DNA from: VRUE01 sp963704515
GTDB taxonomy: Bacteria > Actinomycetota > Thermoleophilia > Solirubrobacterales > 70-9
Direction of reading: 5' to 3'
Assembly: GCA_963704515.1 (NCBI GenBank)
Contig: OY969913.1
Coordinates: 868,001-932,000 of the forward strand
Length of the DNA stretch: 64,000 bases
The number at the start of each line of letters is the position of its first letter. Position 1 is the stretch's first letter. The translations under genes were made by a program, and so were the position numbers. Of the stretch, positions 49,988 through 57,372 are shown in pieces. The notes below the pieces were generated by a model. That model did no database searches, was not told the origin of the DNA, and saw nothing but the letters and a program-made list of their open reading frames with translations.

Positions 49988-50071
49988 ATGGCGAAGAACT
50001 ACAAGAGTCCGGCGGCGAAGAAGATGGCCGAAGCGATGGGCCAGTCGGGTCAACCCGGGCGAAAGCGCTGA
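49988..50071 (+). CDS. 27-residue basic microprotein
   Basis: ATG 49988 with a good RBS (AAAGGAAGA, 3-9 bp upstream). The product (KNYKSPAAKKMAEAMGQSGQ in its body) is Lys/Ala-rich and would form one amphipathic helix, 8 of 27 residues basic. It follows the 83-residue ORF by 25 bp and could be its operon partner. No family recognised. Confidence 0.4.
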   Translation: MAKNYKSPAAKKMAEAMGQSGQPGRKR

Positions 50072-50160
50072 GCACTCCCATCGCCTAGCGATTGAGTACG
50101 CGACACAGGCCGGTCCGCGTTGCCGGACTCGAATGCAGTTCCGGACGAGCGTTGAGGTGC

Positions 50161-50262
50161 TCAGGCAGCCCCGTGCGGGTAGCCAGGATCGACATCGCTC
50201 GTGGCAGAGTCGATGAAGGCCGACAGGGCAGCTTTCTCGGCAGGCGTTGGCATCGTCGTCAT
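50161..50262 (-). CDS. 33-residue microprotein overlapping an upstream open frame
   Basis: ATG 50262 to stop at 50161: an Ala/Asp/Pro-rich peptide (PTPAEKAALSAFIDSATSDV). Its ATG overlaps the stop of the fragment at 50259-50540 in an ATGA junction, the usual mark of coupled translation. No family recognised. Confidence 0.3.
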   Translation of the reverse strand: MTTMPTPAEKAALSAFIDSATSDVDPGYPHGAA

Positions 50263-50540
50263 GAGATTAGCTCGCTCCAATTCTCGCTGAACCACTCGAT
50301 GATCTTCGCCATCGCGTCGTTCGGGTCTGAGGCGTTGAAGGGAGGATCGGACTTAGGCCGCTCGCATGATTTGGCCAGGGCGGGCCGGATGGCAGCGGTT
50401 TGCTGAGTGATCGTGGCGCAATCGCACTTCGCGATGGCTCTGTGCCACCGTATGCCACCGCGACGCCGAATTCCGTCGGAGACGACCGGACTCGGCGGCG
50501 GCCTGGTTGAGTCTCCGTAAACGGCTCTAGCAAGCCAGAT
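50259..50540 (-). pseudogene. Unassigned coding fragment next to tRNA-Ser
   Basis: An open frame of about 92 codons on the reverse strand between an in-frame TAA near 50540 and a TGA at 50259. It lacks an early start but reads like protein (IRWHRAIAKCDCATITQ, FNASDPNDAMAKIIEWFSEN). The only ATG is at 50312, leaving 17 residues. Probably the 3' end of a gene cut off when DNA integrated or was lost next to tRNA-Ser. The rest of 50072-50553 holds nothing else I can support. Confidence 0.3.
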
Positions 50541-50553
50541 TTAGCTCAGAAAG

Positions 50554-50642
50554 CGGAGGGGGAGGGATTCGAACCCTCGAGACACCTTTCGATGTCTGCC
50601 GGTTTTCAAGACCGGTGCATTCAACCGCTCTGCCACCCCTCC
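50554..50642 (-). tRNA. tRNA-Ser(UGA)
   Basis: Reads on the reverse strand from 50642. Acceptor GGAGGGG/CCCCTCC, anticodon loop CTTGAAA (anticodon TGA), long variable arm, T loop TTCGAAT, discriminator G at 50554. No encoded CCA. The DNA just past its 3' end is the accessory strip, as expected of a tRNA used as an integration site. Confidence 0.95.
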
Positions 50643-50698
50643 GGAGTAAGCGATTCGTTGATGCTAGACGCAGGGGCTGAGGCGCGTGATCGCTCGGG

Positions 50699-51871
50699 AT
50701 GATTGTATTGTCTGCAATGCGTCGATTGCTTCTACTTGCTTCCGCGATGGTCTTCTTCGACGTCGTCTTTTTCTCAGCGATCGCGCCGCTGCTGCCTGGC
50801 TATGTCGACGATCTCGGGCTGAGCAAGGCGCAGGCCGGGGTCCTCACCGCCTCGTACGCGGCCGGCACTCTGCTCGCTTCGCTGCCGGCGGGACTGCTCG
50901 CCGCGCGTGTCGGCCCGCGCCGCACGGTGATCTCCGGGTTGCTGCTGCTGGGGGTCGCGAGCGTCGCCTTCGGTTTTGCCCACAGCTTCGCGCTGCTCGA
51001 CGCGTCCCGCTTGATCCAGGGCGGCGCCGGGGCGCTGATCTGGTCGGGGTCGTTGACCTGGCTGATCGGAGTCTTCCCGGTGGAGCGGCGCGGCTCGGTG
51101 ATCGGCACCGTGCTCGGCACCGCGGTCGCCGGCGCCCTGCTCGGGCCGGCGCTGGGCGCGTTGGCCGCCGGAGTCGGGACCGAGCCGGTCTTCAGCTCCG
51201 TGCTCGGCGTGGCTCTCGTGCTCGCGGTGATCGCGGCGCGCACGCCGGAGCCCGAGGCGCCCGAGCGTCAGGCCCTGCGCGAGGTGGCCGAGACGATCTT
51301 CAGCCGACCGATCCTCGTCGCCACATCTTTCGTCGCTATCCCCTCAGTGATGTTCGGCGCCGTCGATGTGCTTGCGCCGCTGCAGATCGCCGATCTCGGC
51401 GGCGGACACACCTTGATCGCCGGCGGCTTCATCGCTGGAGCGGCGCTGGAGGGAGTGCTTGCACCAGTCACCGGTCGCTTCTCCGATCGCGCCGGGCCGC
51501 GCCTGCCGTTCATGGTCGGCCTGTCGATCTGCGCTGTGGCGATGGCGGCGATCGCGGTTGGCGAGGCGATGGGAGTGGTGCTGGCGGGGCTGATGCTGAC
51601 CTCACTCGGAGGCGGTATCTGCCTCACCCCCGCGCTCACCATGCTTTCCGAGGTTGCCGAGTCCAGTCGCTTGCACCAGGGCTTCGCCGCCGGTCTCTCC
51701 AACATGGCGTGGGCTGCGGGGGAGGTGGCGGGCGGATTGGCGGGCGGCGGCGGCGCCAGCTTCGCCGGAAACGCGGCGCCAACTGTCGCGATCATCGCCC
51801 TGCTGCTGGGCACCGTCCTCTACGCGGGCTACGTCCTGGCGCCCCCGACCATTCGCGCCGTGGAGGGCTGA
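50699..51871 (+). CDS. MFS transporter
   Basis: 390 residues, 12 predicted helices. Motif A in loop 2-3 (GLLAARVGPRRTVISG) and again after helix 8 (GRFSDRAGPRLPFM). It resembles drug/sugar efflux MFS proteins (DHA1-like). No substrate can be named. ATG 50699 is used; ATG 50717 is equally possible. It is followed by the flavoprotein gene 22 bp after its stop, likely one operon. Confidence 0.87.
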   Translation: MIVLSAMRRLLLLASAMVFFDVVFFSAIAPLLPGYVDDLGLSKAQAGVLTASYAAGTLLASLPAGLLAARVGPRRTVISGLLLLGVASVAFGFAHSFALLDASRLIQGGAGALIWSGSLTWLIGVFPVERRGSVIGTVLGTAVAGALLGPALGALAAGVGTEPVFSSVLGVALVLAVIAARTPEPEAPERQALREVAETIFSRPILVATSFVAIPSVMFGAVDVLAPLQIADLGGGHTLIAGGFIAGAALEGVLAPVTGRFSDRAGPRLPFMVGLSICAVAMAAIAVGEAMGVVLAGLMLTSLGGGICLTPALTMLSEVAESSRLHQGFAAGLSNMAWAAGEVAGGLAGGGGASFAGNAAPTVAIIALLLGTVLYAGYVLAPPTIRAVEG

Positions 51872-51893
51872 GCGAGCTAGGCTCCCCGGCACG

Positions 51894-53219
51894 ATGTCCA
51901 CGGGCAGTGGCGACCGGAGGGGCGGTTCGGCCTGGCGTAACTGGGCCGGGGACCAGGCCTGCACCCCGTTCGAGCGCCTGCGGCCGGGTGGGCGCGAGGA
52001 GCTCGCCGAGGCCGTCGCCGCGGCGGCCGCCGCCGGCCGCAAGGTGAGCATCGCGGCCAGCGGACACTCCTTCACCGAGGCCGCGATGACCGATGGCGGC
52101 ACGATGATCGACGCGGGTGCGCTCAGCGGCGTGATCGACGCCGATCGCGCGTCGGGCCTGGTCAAGGTCGGCGGCGGCACCGTGCTCGCCCAGCTGAACG
52201 AGGAGCTGAGCCGGCTGGGGCTGGCGATGGAGAACCTCGGCGACATCGACCGTCAGACGATCGCCGGGGCGATCTCGACCGGCACGCACGGCACCGGCGC
52301 CAGGCTGCGCAACATCTCCTCGCAGGTCGTGGGTATGGAGTTGGTGCTCGGCGATGGCACGGTGCGCGAGCTGGGCGAGGGAGACGGAGACCTGCTGCGC
52401 GCGGCGCGCGTCGGCCTCGGAGCCCTCGGCGCGATCTCCGCGGTGACGCTGCGCTGCCTGCCCGCCTTCACCCTGCACCGGGTCGACACCCCGGAGCCGC
52501 GGGAGGAGGTGCTCGACGCCTTTCAGGAGCGCGCCGACGCCCACGACCACTTCGAGCTCTTCACCTTCCCCTACGCCGACTCGGCCCTCGTGCTGGAGCG
52601 CAACCGCACTGACGGGCCGCCCCGCCCGCGCGGCCGGGGTGCTGCCTTCCTCAACGACATCGTGTTGGAGAACTGGGCGCTGGAGGCGGTCTCGGCGGCC
52701 GGCAAGCTGGTGCCGCGGGCGATCCCCTCGCTCTCGCGCTTCGCCGCCTGGCTCGCCTCGGGCAGCACCGCGACCGACCGCAGCGACCGGATCTTCGTCA
52801 ACGAGCGCCGCGTGCGCTTCACCGAGATGGAGTACGGCGTGCCGCGCGAGCACGGGCCCGAGGCGGCTCGCCGGGTGATCGAGTGGGTGCGCTCCAATCG
52901 CTACCCGGTCTTCTTCCCGATCGAGATGCGCGTGACGGCCGGCGACGACGCCCTGCTCAGCCCCTCGCACGAACGCAACACGGCCTACATCGCGGTGCAC
53001 CAGTACCGCGGGATGGAGTGGCGCCCCTACTTCGAGGCGGTCGAGTCGATCATGAACGAGTACGGCGGCCGGCCCCACTGGGGCAAGCGTCACTTCCAGA
53101 CCGCGGAGACCCTGGGGGAGCGCTACCCGCGCTGGGCGGCGTTCCAGGCCGCCCGCGACGAGCTCGACCCAGGCCGGGTCTTCGCCAACGAGTACGCCGA
53201 ACGGGTGCTCGGGTCGTAG
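51894..53219 (+). CDS. FAD-linked sugar-lactone oxidase (ALO/gulonolactone type)
   Basis: 441 residues from ATG 51894. PCMH-type FAD domain (about 25-195): KVSIAASGHSFTEAAMTDGGTMIDAGAL holds the SGHSF motif, where this family may attach FAD through His, and DRQTIAGAISTGTHGTG. The C-terminal ALO domain has EMRVTAGDDALLSPSHERNTAYIAVHQYRGM and PHWGKRH, the catalytic HWxK-like motif of aldonolactone/alditol oxidases. It oxidises an aldonolactone or alditol, producing H2O2 if an oxidase. The frame is open back to 51654 but only through the MFS gene. Confidence 0.9.
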   Translation: MSTGSGDRRGGSAWRNWAGDQACTPFERLRPGGREELAEAVAAAAAAGRKVSIAASGHSFTEAAMTDGGTMIDAGALSGVIDADRASGLVKVGGGTVLAQLNEELSRLGLAMENLGDIDRQTIAGAISTGTHGTGARLRNISSQVVGMELVLGDGTVRELGEGDGDLLRAARVGLGALGAISAVTLRCLPAFTLHRVDTPEPREEVLDAFQERADAHDHFELFTFPYADSALVLERNRTDGPPRPRGRGAAFLNDIVLENWALEAVSAAGKLVPRAIPSLSRFAAWLASGSTATDRSDRIFVNERRVRFTEMEYGVPREHGPEAARRVIEWVRSNRYPVFFPIEMRVTAGDDALLSPSHERNTAYIAVHQYRGMEWRPYFEAVESIMNEYGGRPHWGKRHFQTAETLGERYPRWAAFQAARDELDPGRVFANEYAERVLGS

Positions 53220-53276
53220 CGCGGGCGTAACGCTTTACGGACGAAATAGGCGAACAGCGCGTTACGCACCCGCGCT
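53218..53276. repeat. Imperfect inverted repeat between convergent genes
   Basis: Arm AGCGCGGGCGTAACGC (53218-53233) pairs with 53259-53276 apart from a 2-nt bulge, around a 25-nt loop containing GACGAAATAGGCG. Similar in size, bulge and loop core to the repeat at 61098. It may work as a bidirectional terminator. Confidence 0.6.
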
Positions 53277-54478
53277 CAGAGGAACGTCTGGCCCTCGCCC
53301 CGATAGGTCGGGACGACATCGACGATCTCCTTGCCCTCGATCAGGTGCAGGGCGTCGAAACGCTCGCAGAGCTCGCCGGCCTTGGCGTGGCGCATGTAGA
53401 CGCGGTCGCCGATCTGCAGCTCGCCCGCGGGCGCCCCGCTGAGCGGGGTCTGCACCTCGCCGGCGCCCTCCTCCGGGTCGAGCTTCAGCCCGGCGGGCAG
53501 CCAGGGGGAGGGCAGGCGCGCGTGGTCGCCGCTGCCCGAGGCGAGGTAGCCGCCGCCCAGCGCGGTGGCGACGCCCGGCGCGGGCTTACGCACCACCGAC
53601 AGGGCGAACCCCGCGGCCGGGGTGAGGTTGAAGCGACTGTATGAATCGAAGAGGGTGGGGGCGTAGAAGCCCGAGCCCGCGGCGATCTCGGTGACGGCGT
53701 CCTCGGCGCCGGTCAGCTCGAGGCTGCCGGTGCCGCCGCCGTTGACTATCTCCAGCTCGGCGAACTCGCGGATCGCGGCGACGACCGCCGCCCGCCGTTC
53801 GGCCAGCTCGGCCGCCGAGCGGCGCTGCATCGCGCGGATCGCGGTGCCGCGCAGGCGACGGCCCGGTGGCCGGTCCCCAACCCCGGCGATCTGACCCTCG
53901 TAGGCCATCAGCGCCGCGAGCTTCAGCTGCGGGCGGTCCTCGATCTCGCGCGCCAGCGCCACCGCCTGCTCGACTGTGTGCACCGGCGAGCGCTTCGGTC
54001 CGACCTTGATTCGGCCGCCCATTGCCCACCAGCCGGCGTCGAGGTCGATGCAGACGCGGACCGGGGCCGCGCCCGCCCCGAGCACCGACTCGATCGCGTC
54101 GAGGTGCTCGGCGCAGTCGACCATCACGATCGGCGCCCCCTCGGGGTTGGCGACCGAGCGCAGCGCCAGCTCGCCGAGCGCCCCGGTGTCGGCGGTCGGA
54201 TATGCGAGCAGCAGGTTCTCGAAGCCCGCCTCGGCCAGCCAGAGCGTCTCCGGCAGGGTGAAGGTCATCAGCCCCCGGTAGCGCTCGTCGCGCGCCAGGA
54301 TCCGCTCCAGCACGGCCCGGCTGCGCACCGACTTGCTCGCCACGCGGATCGGCTTGCCCGCCGCCCGCCCGAGCATCGCATCGGAGTTCGACCACATCGC
54401 GTCGAGGTCGACGAAGGCAAACGGAGCTTCGACCTCCTCGAAGATCGCCTCCAAATCCGCATGCGAGCGGCCCGACAT
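53276..54478 (-). CDS. PLP-dependent alanine-racemase-fold enzyme (D-threonine aldolase-like)
   Basis: 400 residues from ATG 54478 (a GTG 6 bp earlier is the alternative). Fold III PLP enzyme: PLP-Lys in IRVASKSVRS, then MTFTLPETLWLAEAGF, VCIDLDAGWWAMGGRIKVGP, LMAYEGQIAG and ELEIVNGGGTGSLE. The C-terminal domain has VYMRHAKAGELCERFD, resembling the metal-binding His/Cys region of D-threonine aldolase/D-serine dehydratase (DSD1-like) enzymes. Substrate not determinable. Nothing in the context helps. Confidence 0.82.
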   Translation of the reverse strand: MSGRSHADLEAIFEEVEAPFAFVDLDAMWSNSDAMLGRAAGKPIRVASKSVRSRAVLERILARDERYRGLMTFTLPETLWLAEAGFENLLLAYPTADTGALGELALRSVANPEGAPIVMVDCAEHLDAIESVLGAGAAPVRVCIDLDAGWWAMGGRIKVGPKRSPVHTVEQAVALAREIEDRPQLKLAALMAYEGQIAGVGDRPPGRRLRGTAIRAMQRRSAAELAERRAAVVAAIREFAELEIVNGGGTGSLELTGAEDAVTEIAAGSGFYAPTLFDSYSRFNLTPAAGFALSVVRKPAPGVATALGGGYLASGSGDHARLPSPWLPAGLKLDPEEGAGEVQTPLSGAPAGELQIGDRVYMRHAKAGELCERFDALHLIEGKEIVDVVPTYRGEGQTFL

Positions 54479-54535
54479 GCCCACGAGACTAGCCGCGCCG
54501 CTCCCGGCAAGCTCCTACAATCGACCCGAACGCCC

Positions 54536-54624
54536 GGAGAGGTGGCCGAGTGGCTGAAGGCACTCGCCTGCTAAGCGAGTAGGGGGCGCAAGCTCTCTCG
54601 AGGGTTCGAATCCCTCCCTCTCCG
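54536..54624 (+). tRNA. tRNA-Ser(GCU)
   Basis: Acceptor GGAGAGG/CCTCTCC, anticodon loop CTGCTAA (anticodon GCT), long variable arm, T loop TTCGAAT, discriminator G at 54624, no encoded CCA. It ends 16 bp from the end of the convergent TIR-like/methyltransferase gene. Confidence 0.96.
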
Positions 54625-54640
54625 CTCACGCCGGCCCGGC

Positions 54641-56095
54641 TCAAGCTTGCCGCTGGCCGAGGAGTAGGCCGACCCCCTCGTCGGCGAGGTCTTCGATTAG
54701 ATCCACCTTGAGTTCCTCGGAGATCCACTTCTTCAACTCGTCGAAGTCGTAGTGATGCATGCCCGAGAGCATGTATTTGGCCCTCTTCTTGCCATGGGGC
54801 ACGGCGAAGCTCGTCAGGGTTCGGGTTCCCGGCACGTCGCTCACCTTCGTTTTCGCCTGGTACTTGAGGTCGCACGAATCGCGTTGTATTCCCAGTGCGT
54901 CGAGCGTGCTCAGGTCCCATTGCCGGGAGGGGTCATCTTCGAGCAGGGCAATCGAGTCCTGGGGGTCGCCAATGTTTGCCTCGATCAGCACAAGATCCCC
55001 GGCCAGCATCGCGTTGGAGATGCCGCTGAGAATGGCGGACTCATCAAAGCTGCCGAGCGTGTTGCCGAGCACCGAGAACAGGTTCGGGTTAGATCGATAG
55101 CCGGTGATCGTCGCGAAGGCCCTTAGGTTCGTGAAATCGCCGAGCACAGCCTTGCAGCGGAAATCGTCGTGGGCCATGCCGCTTTTCGAGATGCGGCGGA
55201 TCGTCTCCACGAGCAGGATGTCGCTGATGTCGATCGGGTAGTAGTAGAGGTGCTCGCTTTCGGCCAGGTGCGGGGCGAGCGCCTGCAGCAGCAACTCGTC
55301 CTTGCTGCCGTCGCCGCAGCCAAGGCTGATCAGGTCGAGCGCCGCCGTATCGGCCGCCTCGCACGCCAGCTTGGCAAGCAGCGTTCGATTCTTGCGCAGA
55401 TGCGCCTTCGCCTGTTCGAAGTACTTGTAGTTGTCGGTGCGGCAGAGGCTCAGCCAGTGGCGGCCACCGTCGGGTTGGGCGAACTGGAACTTGGCCGGAA
55501 CCCTCTCGCCGCGCAGCACGGCTTTTTTCAGTTCGTCGACCGAGTCCCTGGGCTCCAGTACGTAGAGGGCCGAGTCGGCGATTCGCTCCAGGTGTTCCGC
55601 ATCCCCACGTTCGAAGACGTCCTCGCGGCCAGGGTGGTACCTCAGGCCCTTGAGCTTGATCGCCTCCGCGAGTTCCCGCGAGGGGTTCGCCATCGTCTGG
55701 CGGTTGTCGCCGTCCCGTTCGAACGAGATCGTGGTGATGCCGAGTAGGTCGGACAGGATGCGAATCTCCTTGTCCTTGCGGTCGGGCACGAGGATGAACG
55801 TGCGATCGCGTCCGAGACGGCCGAACGACATTCCCAGCTCGAAGAGGACGTTGTCGCGGGGGATGGCTTCCTCGTGCCCGCGAATCATCGCGACGTCGGT
55901 GGCGCTGAGTATGAATGCTGCGAAGTCGGCTTCCTCGAGGTGTTCTTCGAGCCCGTCGAGTGTGCTCCGGGAGAGCGGCCATGTGCTGGTGGCCCAGCTG
56001 CGCACGGTTACCTGGCCTTTGAGATTGAGGCCAACGGCGTCGATCAGTTCCTTGTCCTCATTCGAAGACCCCACGAACATGATCGGCTTGGACAC
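54641..56095 (-). CDS. TIR-like (PF10137-type) domain fused to an EgtD-like methyltransferase
   Basis: 484 residues, GTG 56095 with a GGGAG upstream. N-terminus (about 3-130): IMFVGSSNEDKELIDAV, STWPLSRSTLDGLEEHLEEADFAAFIL and RDNVLFELGMSFGRLGRDRTFILVPD, matching the TIR-like nucleotide-binding domain of CBASS/Pycsar-type effectors; the conserved Glu is in FELG. C-terminus (about 165-484): FAQPDGGRHWLSL, LDLISLGCGDGSKDELLL, YYYPIDISDIL and TITGYRSNPNLFSVLGNTLGSF, matching Methyltransf_33 (EgtD-like, SAM-dependent). TIR proteins often cleave NAD+; EgtD methylates histidine. Such a fusion is unusual. It is the last gene of the minus-strand cluster with an ATP-grasp gene 62 bp upstream. Confidence 0.75.
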   Translation of the reverse strand: MSKPIMFVGSSNEDKELIDAVGLNLKGQVTVRSWATSTWPLSRSTLDGLEEHLEEADFAAFILSATDVAMIRGHEEAIPRDNVLFELGMSFGRLGRDRTFILVPDRKDKEIRILSDLLGITTISFERDGDNRQTMANPSRELAEAIKLKGLRYHPGREDVFERGDAEHLERIADSALYVLEPRDSVDELKKAVLRGERVPAKFQFAQPDGGRHWLSLCRTDNYKYFEQAKAHLRKNRTLLAKLACEAADTAALDLISLGCGDGSKDELLLQALAPHLAESEHLYYYPIDISDILLVETIRRISKSGMAHDDFRCKAVLGDFTNLRAFATITGYRSNPNLFSVLGNTLGSFDESAILSGISNAMLAGDLVLIEANIGDPQDSIALLEDDPSRQWDLSTLDALGIQRDSCDLKYQAKTKVSDVPGTRTLTSFAVPHGKKRAKYMLSGMHHYDFDELKKWISEELKVDLIEDLADEGVGLLLGQRQA

Positions 56096-56157
56096 GTTGC
56101 TCCCTTCTGGATTGCTCGACGGCGAGAATCTAATGAAGTAACGGAATCGTTGACGTT

Positions 56158-57141
56158 CTAACCGTGCGAGTCGAGGTGCTTGGCGATGGCGGCGGCGAGG
56201 AACTGGGAGATGAGGGGCCGGGCGTCGGACTCGAAATAGCTCCAGTCGCCGTTGGGCGTGACATCGACCAGCGCGGGCTCGCCTCGCTGCGGAAGGACCA
56301 GGTCGAAGGTGCAGTAGGAAAACGAAAGGTTTTCGGCGAACTTGCGGAGCGCCTCCGTCAGGTCGCCGGGGAGCTCGTGCCGTCGCGGATCGATGTCGGC
56401 GAGGGAGGAGTAGCGGATGTCGACATGGCGCTCGGAAGGGGTGAGCGCCAGAGAGAGCAGCTCGCCAAGGGCGTAGAACACGCGGACCTCGAGCGAAGGC
56501 GCGACGTATTCCTGCAGCAGGGAGGGGGTCGGGAGCGCCGTGCCTGGCAGCGCCGCGAGGTCGGAGTCGGATAGGCGCGTGGTGGAAAAATGCCGCTCCG
56601 CGTCGATTCGCTCATCCGCGGAGATCGCCTTGGCGACAAGCTCATTCGACGCGTCCCGCGGGAAGCGGACCGGAGTGGAGACGCAGAAGGGTGGAACCGG
56701 CAGGCCGGCGCGGGCGGCGCGCAGCAGCAGTGAGAGCTTGTTCGAACCGAGCAGCGTCGCGGTGGGGGAGTTGACCCAGGTGCAGGTGGCGCGCGCCTCC
56801 TCGGCAAGGAGTAGACCCTCGATCAGCGAGTCCCACTCGCGCTCGGAGAACTCACGATCTGCCGCTGCGGACAACCGTGAGGAGACGAGTGGGCGGGGCT
56901 GGAGCAGCCGCCGGCGGTAGACGACGAGCGGCGCGGCGCGGAGGTCGCTCGCGCTCACCTCGACTCCCGACTGCCTCAACTCGAAGGAGTCCGTGTCCGC
57001 GTACGCGGACACGGACTCCTCCTCCACGCCGAAGCGCCACCAGGTGACCGGTCGGTCTCCGTTCAGGCAGGACACCAGACGACCGACGCCGACATCGTCG
57101 GCATCGGCGAAGACGAAGACGGCGGGCTCGACCGAAGTCAA
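56158..57141 (-). CDS. ATP-grasp ligase of the peptide-maturase (graspetide/RimK-like) type
   Basis: 327 residues from TTG 57141. N-terminal pre-ATP-grasp domain (about 1-110: VFVFADADDVGVGRLVSCL, APLVVYRRRLLQPRP). Then the ATP-grasp fold: NSPTATLLGSNKLSLLLRAARAGLPVPPFCVST, LVAKAI (ATP Lys), LLQEYVAPSLEVRVFYALGE, and the metal-binding CTFDLVLPQRGEPALVDVTPNGDWSYFE. DVTPNGDW fits the NPxGQW signature of RiPP ATP-grasp maturases, which form ester or amide links in peptides. A 36-bp perfect palindrome (56985-57020) encodes residues ~41-52. A short candidate substrate peptide gene lies just upstream. Confidence 0.8.
   Translation of the reverse strand: MTSVEPAVFVFADADDVGVGRLVSCLNGDRPVTWWRFGVEEESVSAYADTDSFELRQSGVEVSASDLRAAPLVVYRRRLLQPRPLVSSRLSAAADREFSEREWDSLIEGLLLAEEARATCTWVNSPTATLLGSNKLSLLLRAARAGLPVPPFCVSTPVRFPRDASNELVAKAISADERIDAERHFSTTRLSDSDLAALPGTALPTPSLLQEYVAPSLEVRVFYALGELLSLALTPSERHVDIRYSSLADIDPRRHELPGDLTEALRKFAENLSFSYCTFDLVLPQRGEPALVDVTPNGDWSYFESDARPLISQFLAAAIAKHLDSHG
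56985..57020. repeat. Perfect 36-nt palindrome in the ATP-grasp gene
   Basis: Self-complementary with no spacer (half-site AGGAGTCCGTGTCCGCGT). Translated in frame as ESVSAYADTDSF in the pre-ATP-grasp domain. Unrelated in sequence to the lhr and MMPL elements. Confidence 0.85.
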
Positions 57142-57164
57142 CCGAACTCAGCCGCTACCGGTTA

Positions 57165-57275
57165 CTACGGCGTCTTCTTCAAAGGCACCGGCGCCGCATA
57201 GCGCAAGAACAACGGCTCGCCTTGCTGCTGTGGCGGTGTCAAGTCCCGCGGCGCCGCGGCAGACTGATCGCACAC
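57165..57275 (-). CDS. 36-residue candidate precursor peptide for the ATP-grasp ligase
   Basis: GTG 57275 preceded by a strong RBS (AGGAGG, 6 bp away); stop TAG at 57165, 23 bp before the ATP-grasp start. The sequence has an Ala/Pro/Gln-rich front, then EPLFLRYAAPVPLKKTP. LRYAAPVP resembles the recognition motif (P-x-x-LR-x3-P-x-P) of actinobacterial ATP-grasp-modified RiPPs. Acidic side chains are Asp3, Asp11 and Glu20; possible partners Lys33, Lys34, Thr35. Only five residues follow the motif, so if it is a graspetide its core is unusually short. It is too short for routine gene calling. Expression is likely but the role is inferred from position. Confidence 0.6.
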   Translation of the reverse strand: MCDQSAAAPRDLTPPQQQGEPLFLRYAAPVPLKKTP

Positions 57276-57372
57276 GATAACCCTCCTAGGTCCTGGTCGA
57301 AGTACGGTCGAAAAGACGAGTCAGATGATAGTCACAGCGCGGTCGCCTTTATCGCCCGGGTGAAGTCGGTGG

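Noticed and set aside
50092..50406. 104-residue plus-strand frame in the accessory strip
   Set aside because: No RBS, Arg/Ser-rich low-information translation, and the reverse strand gives the better reading here.
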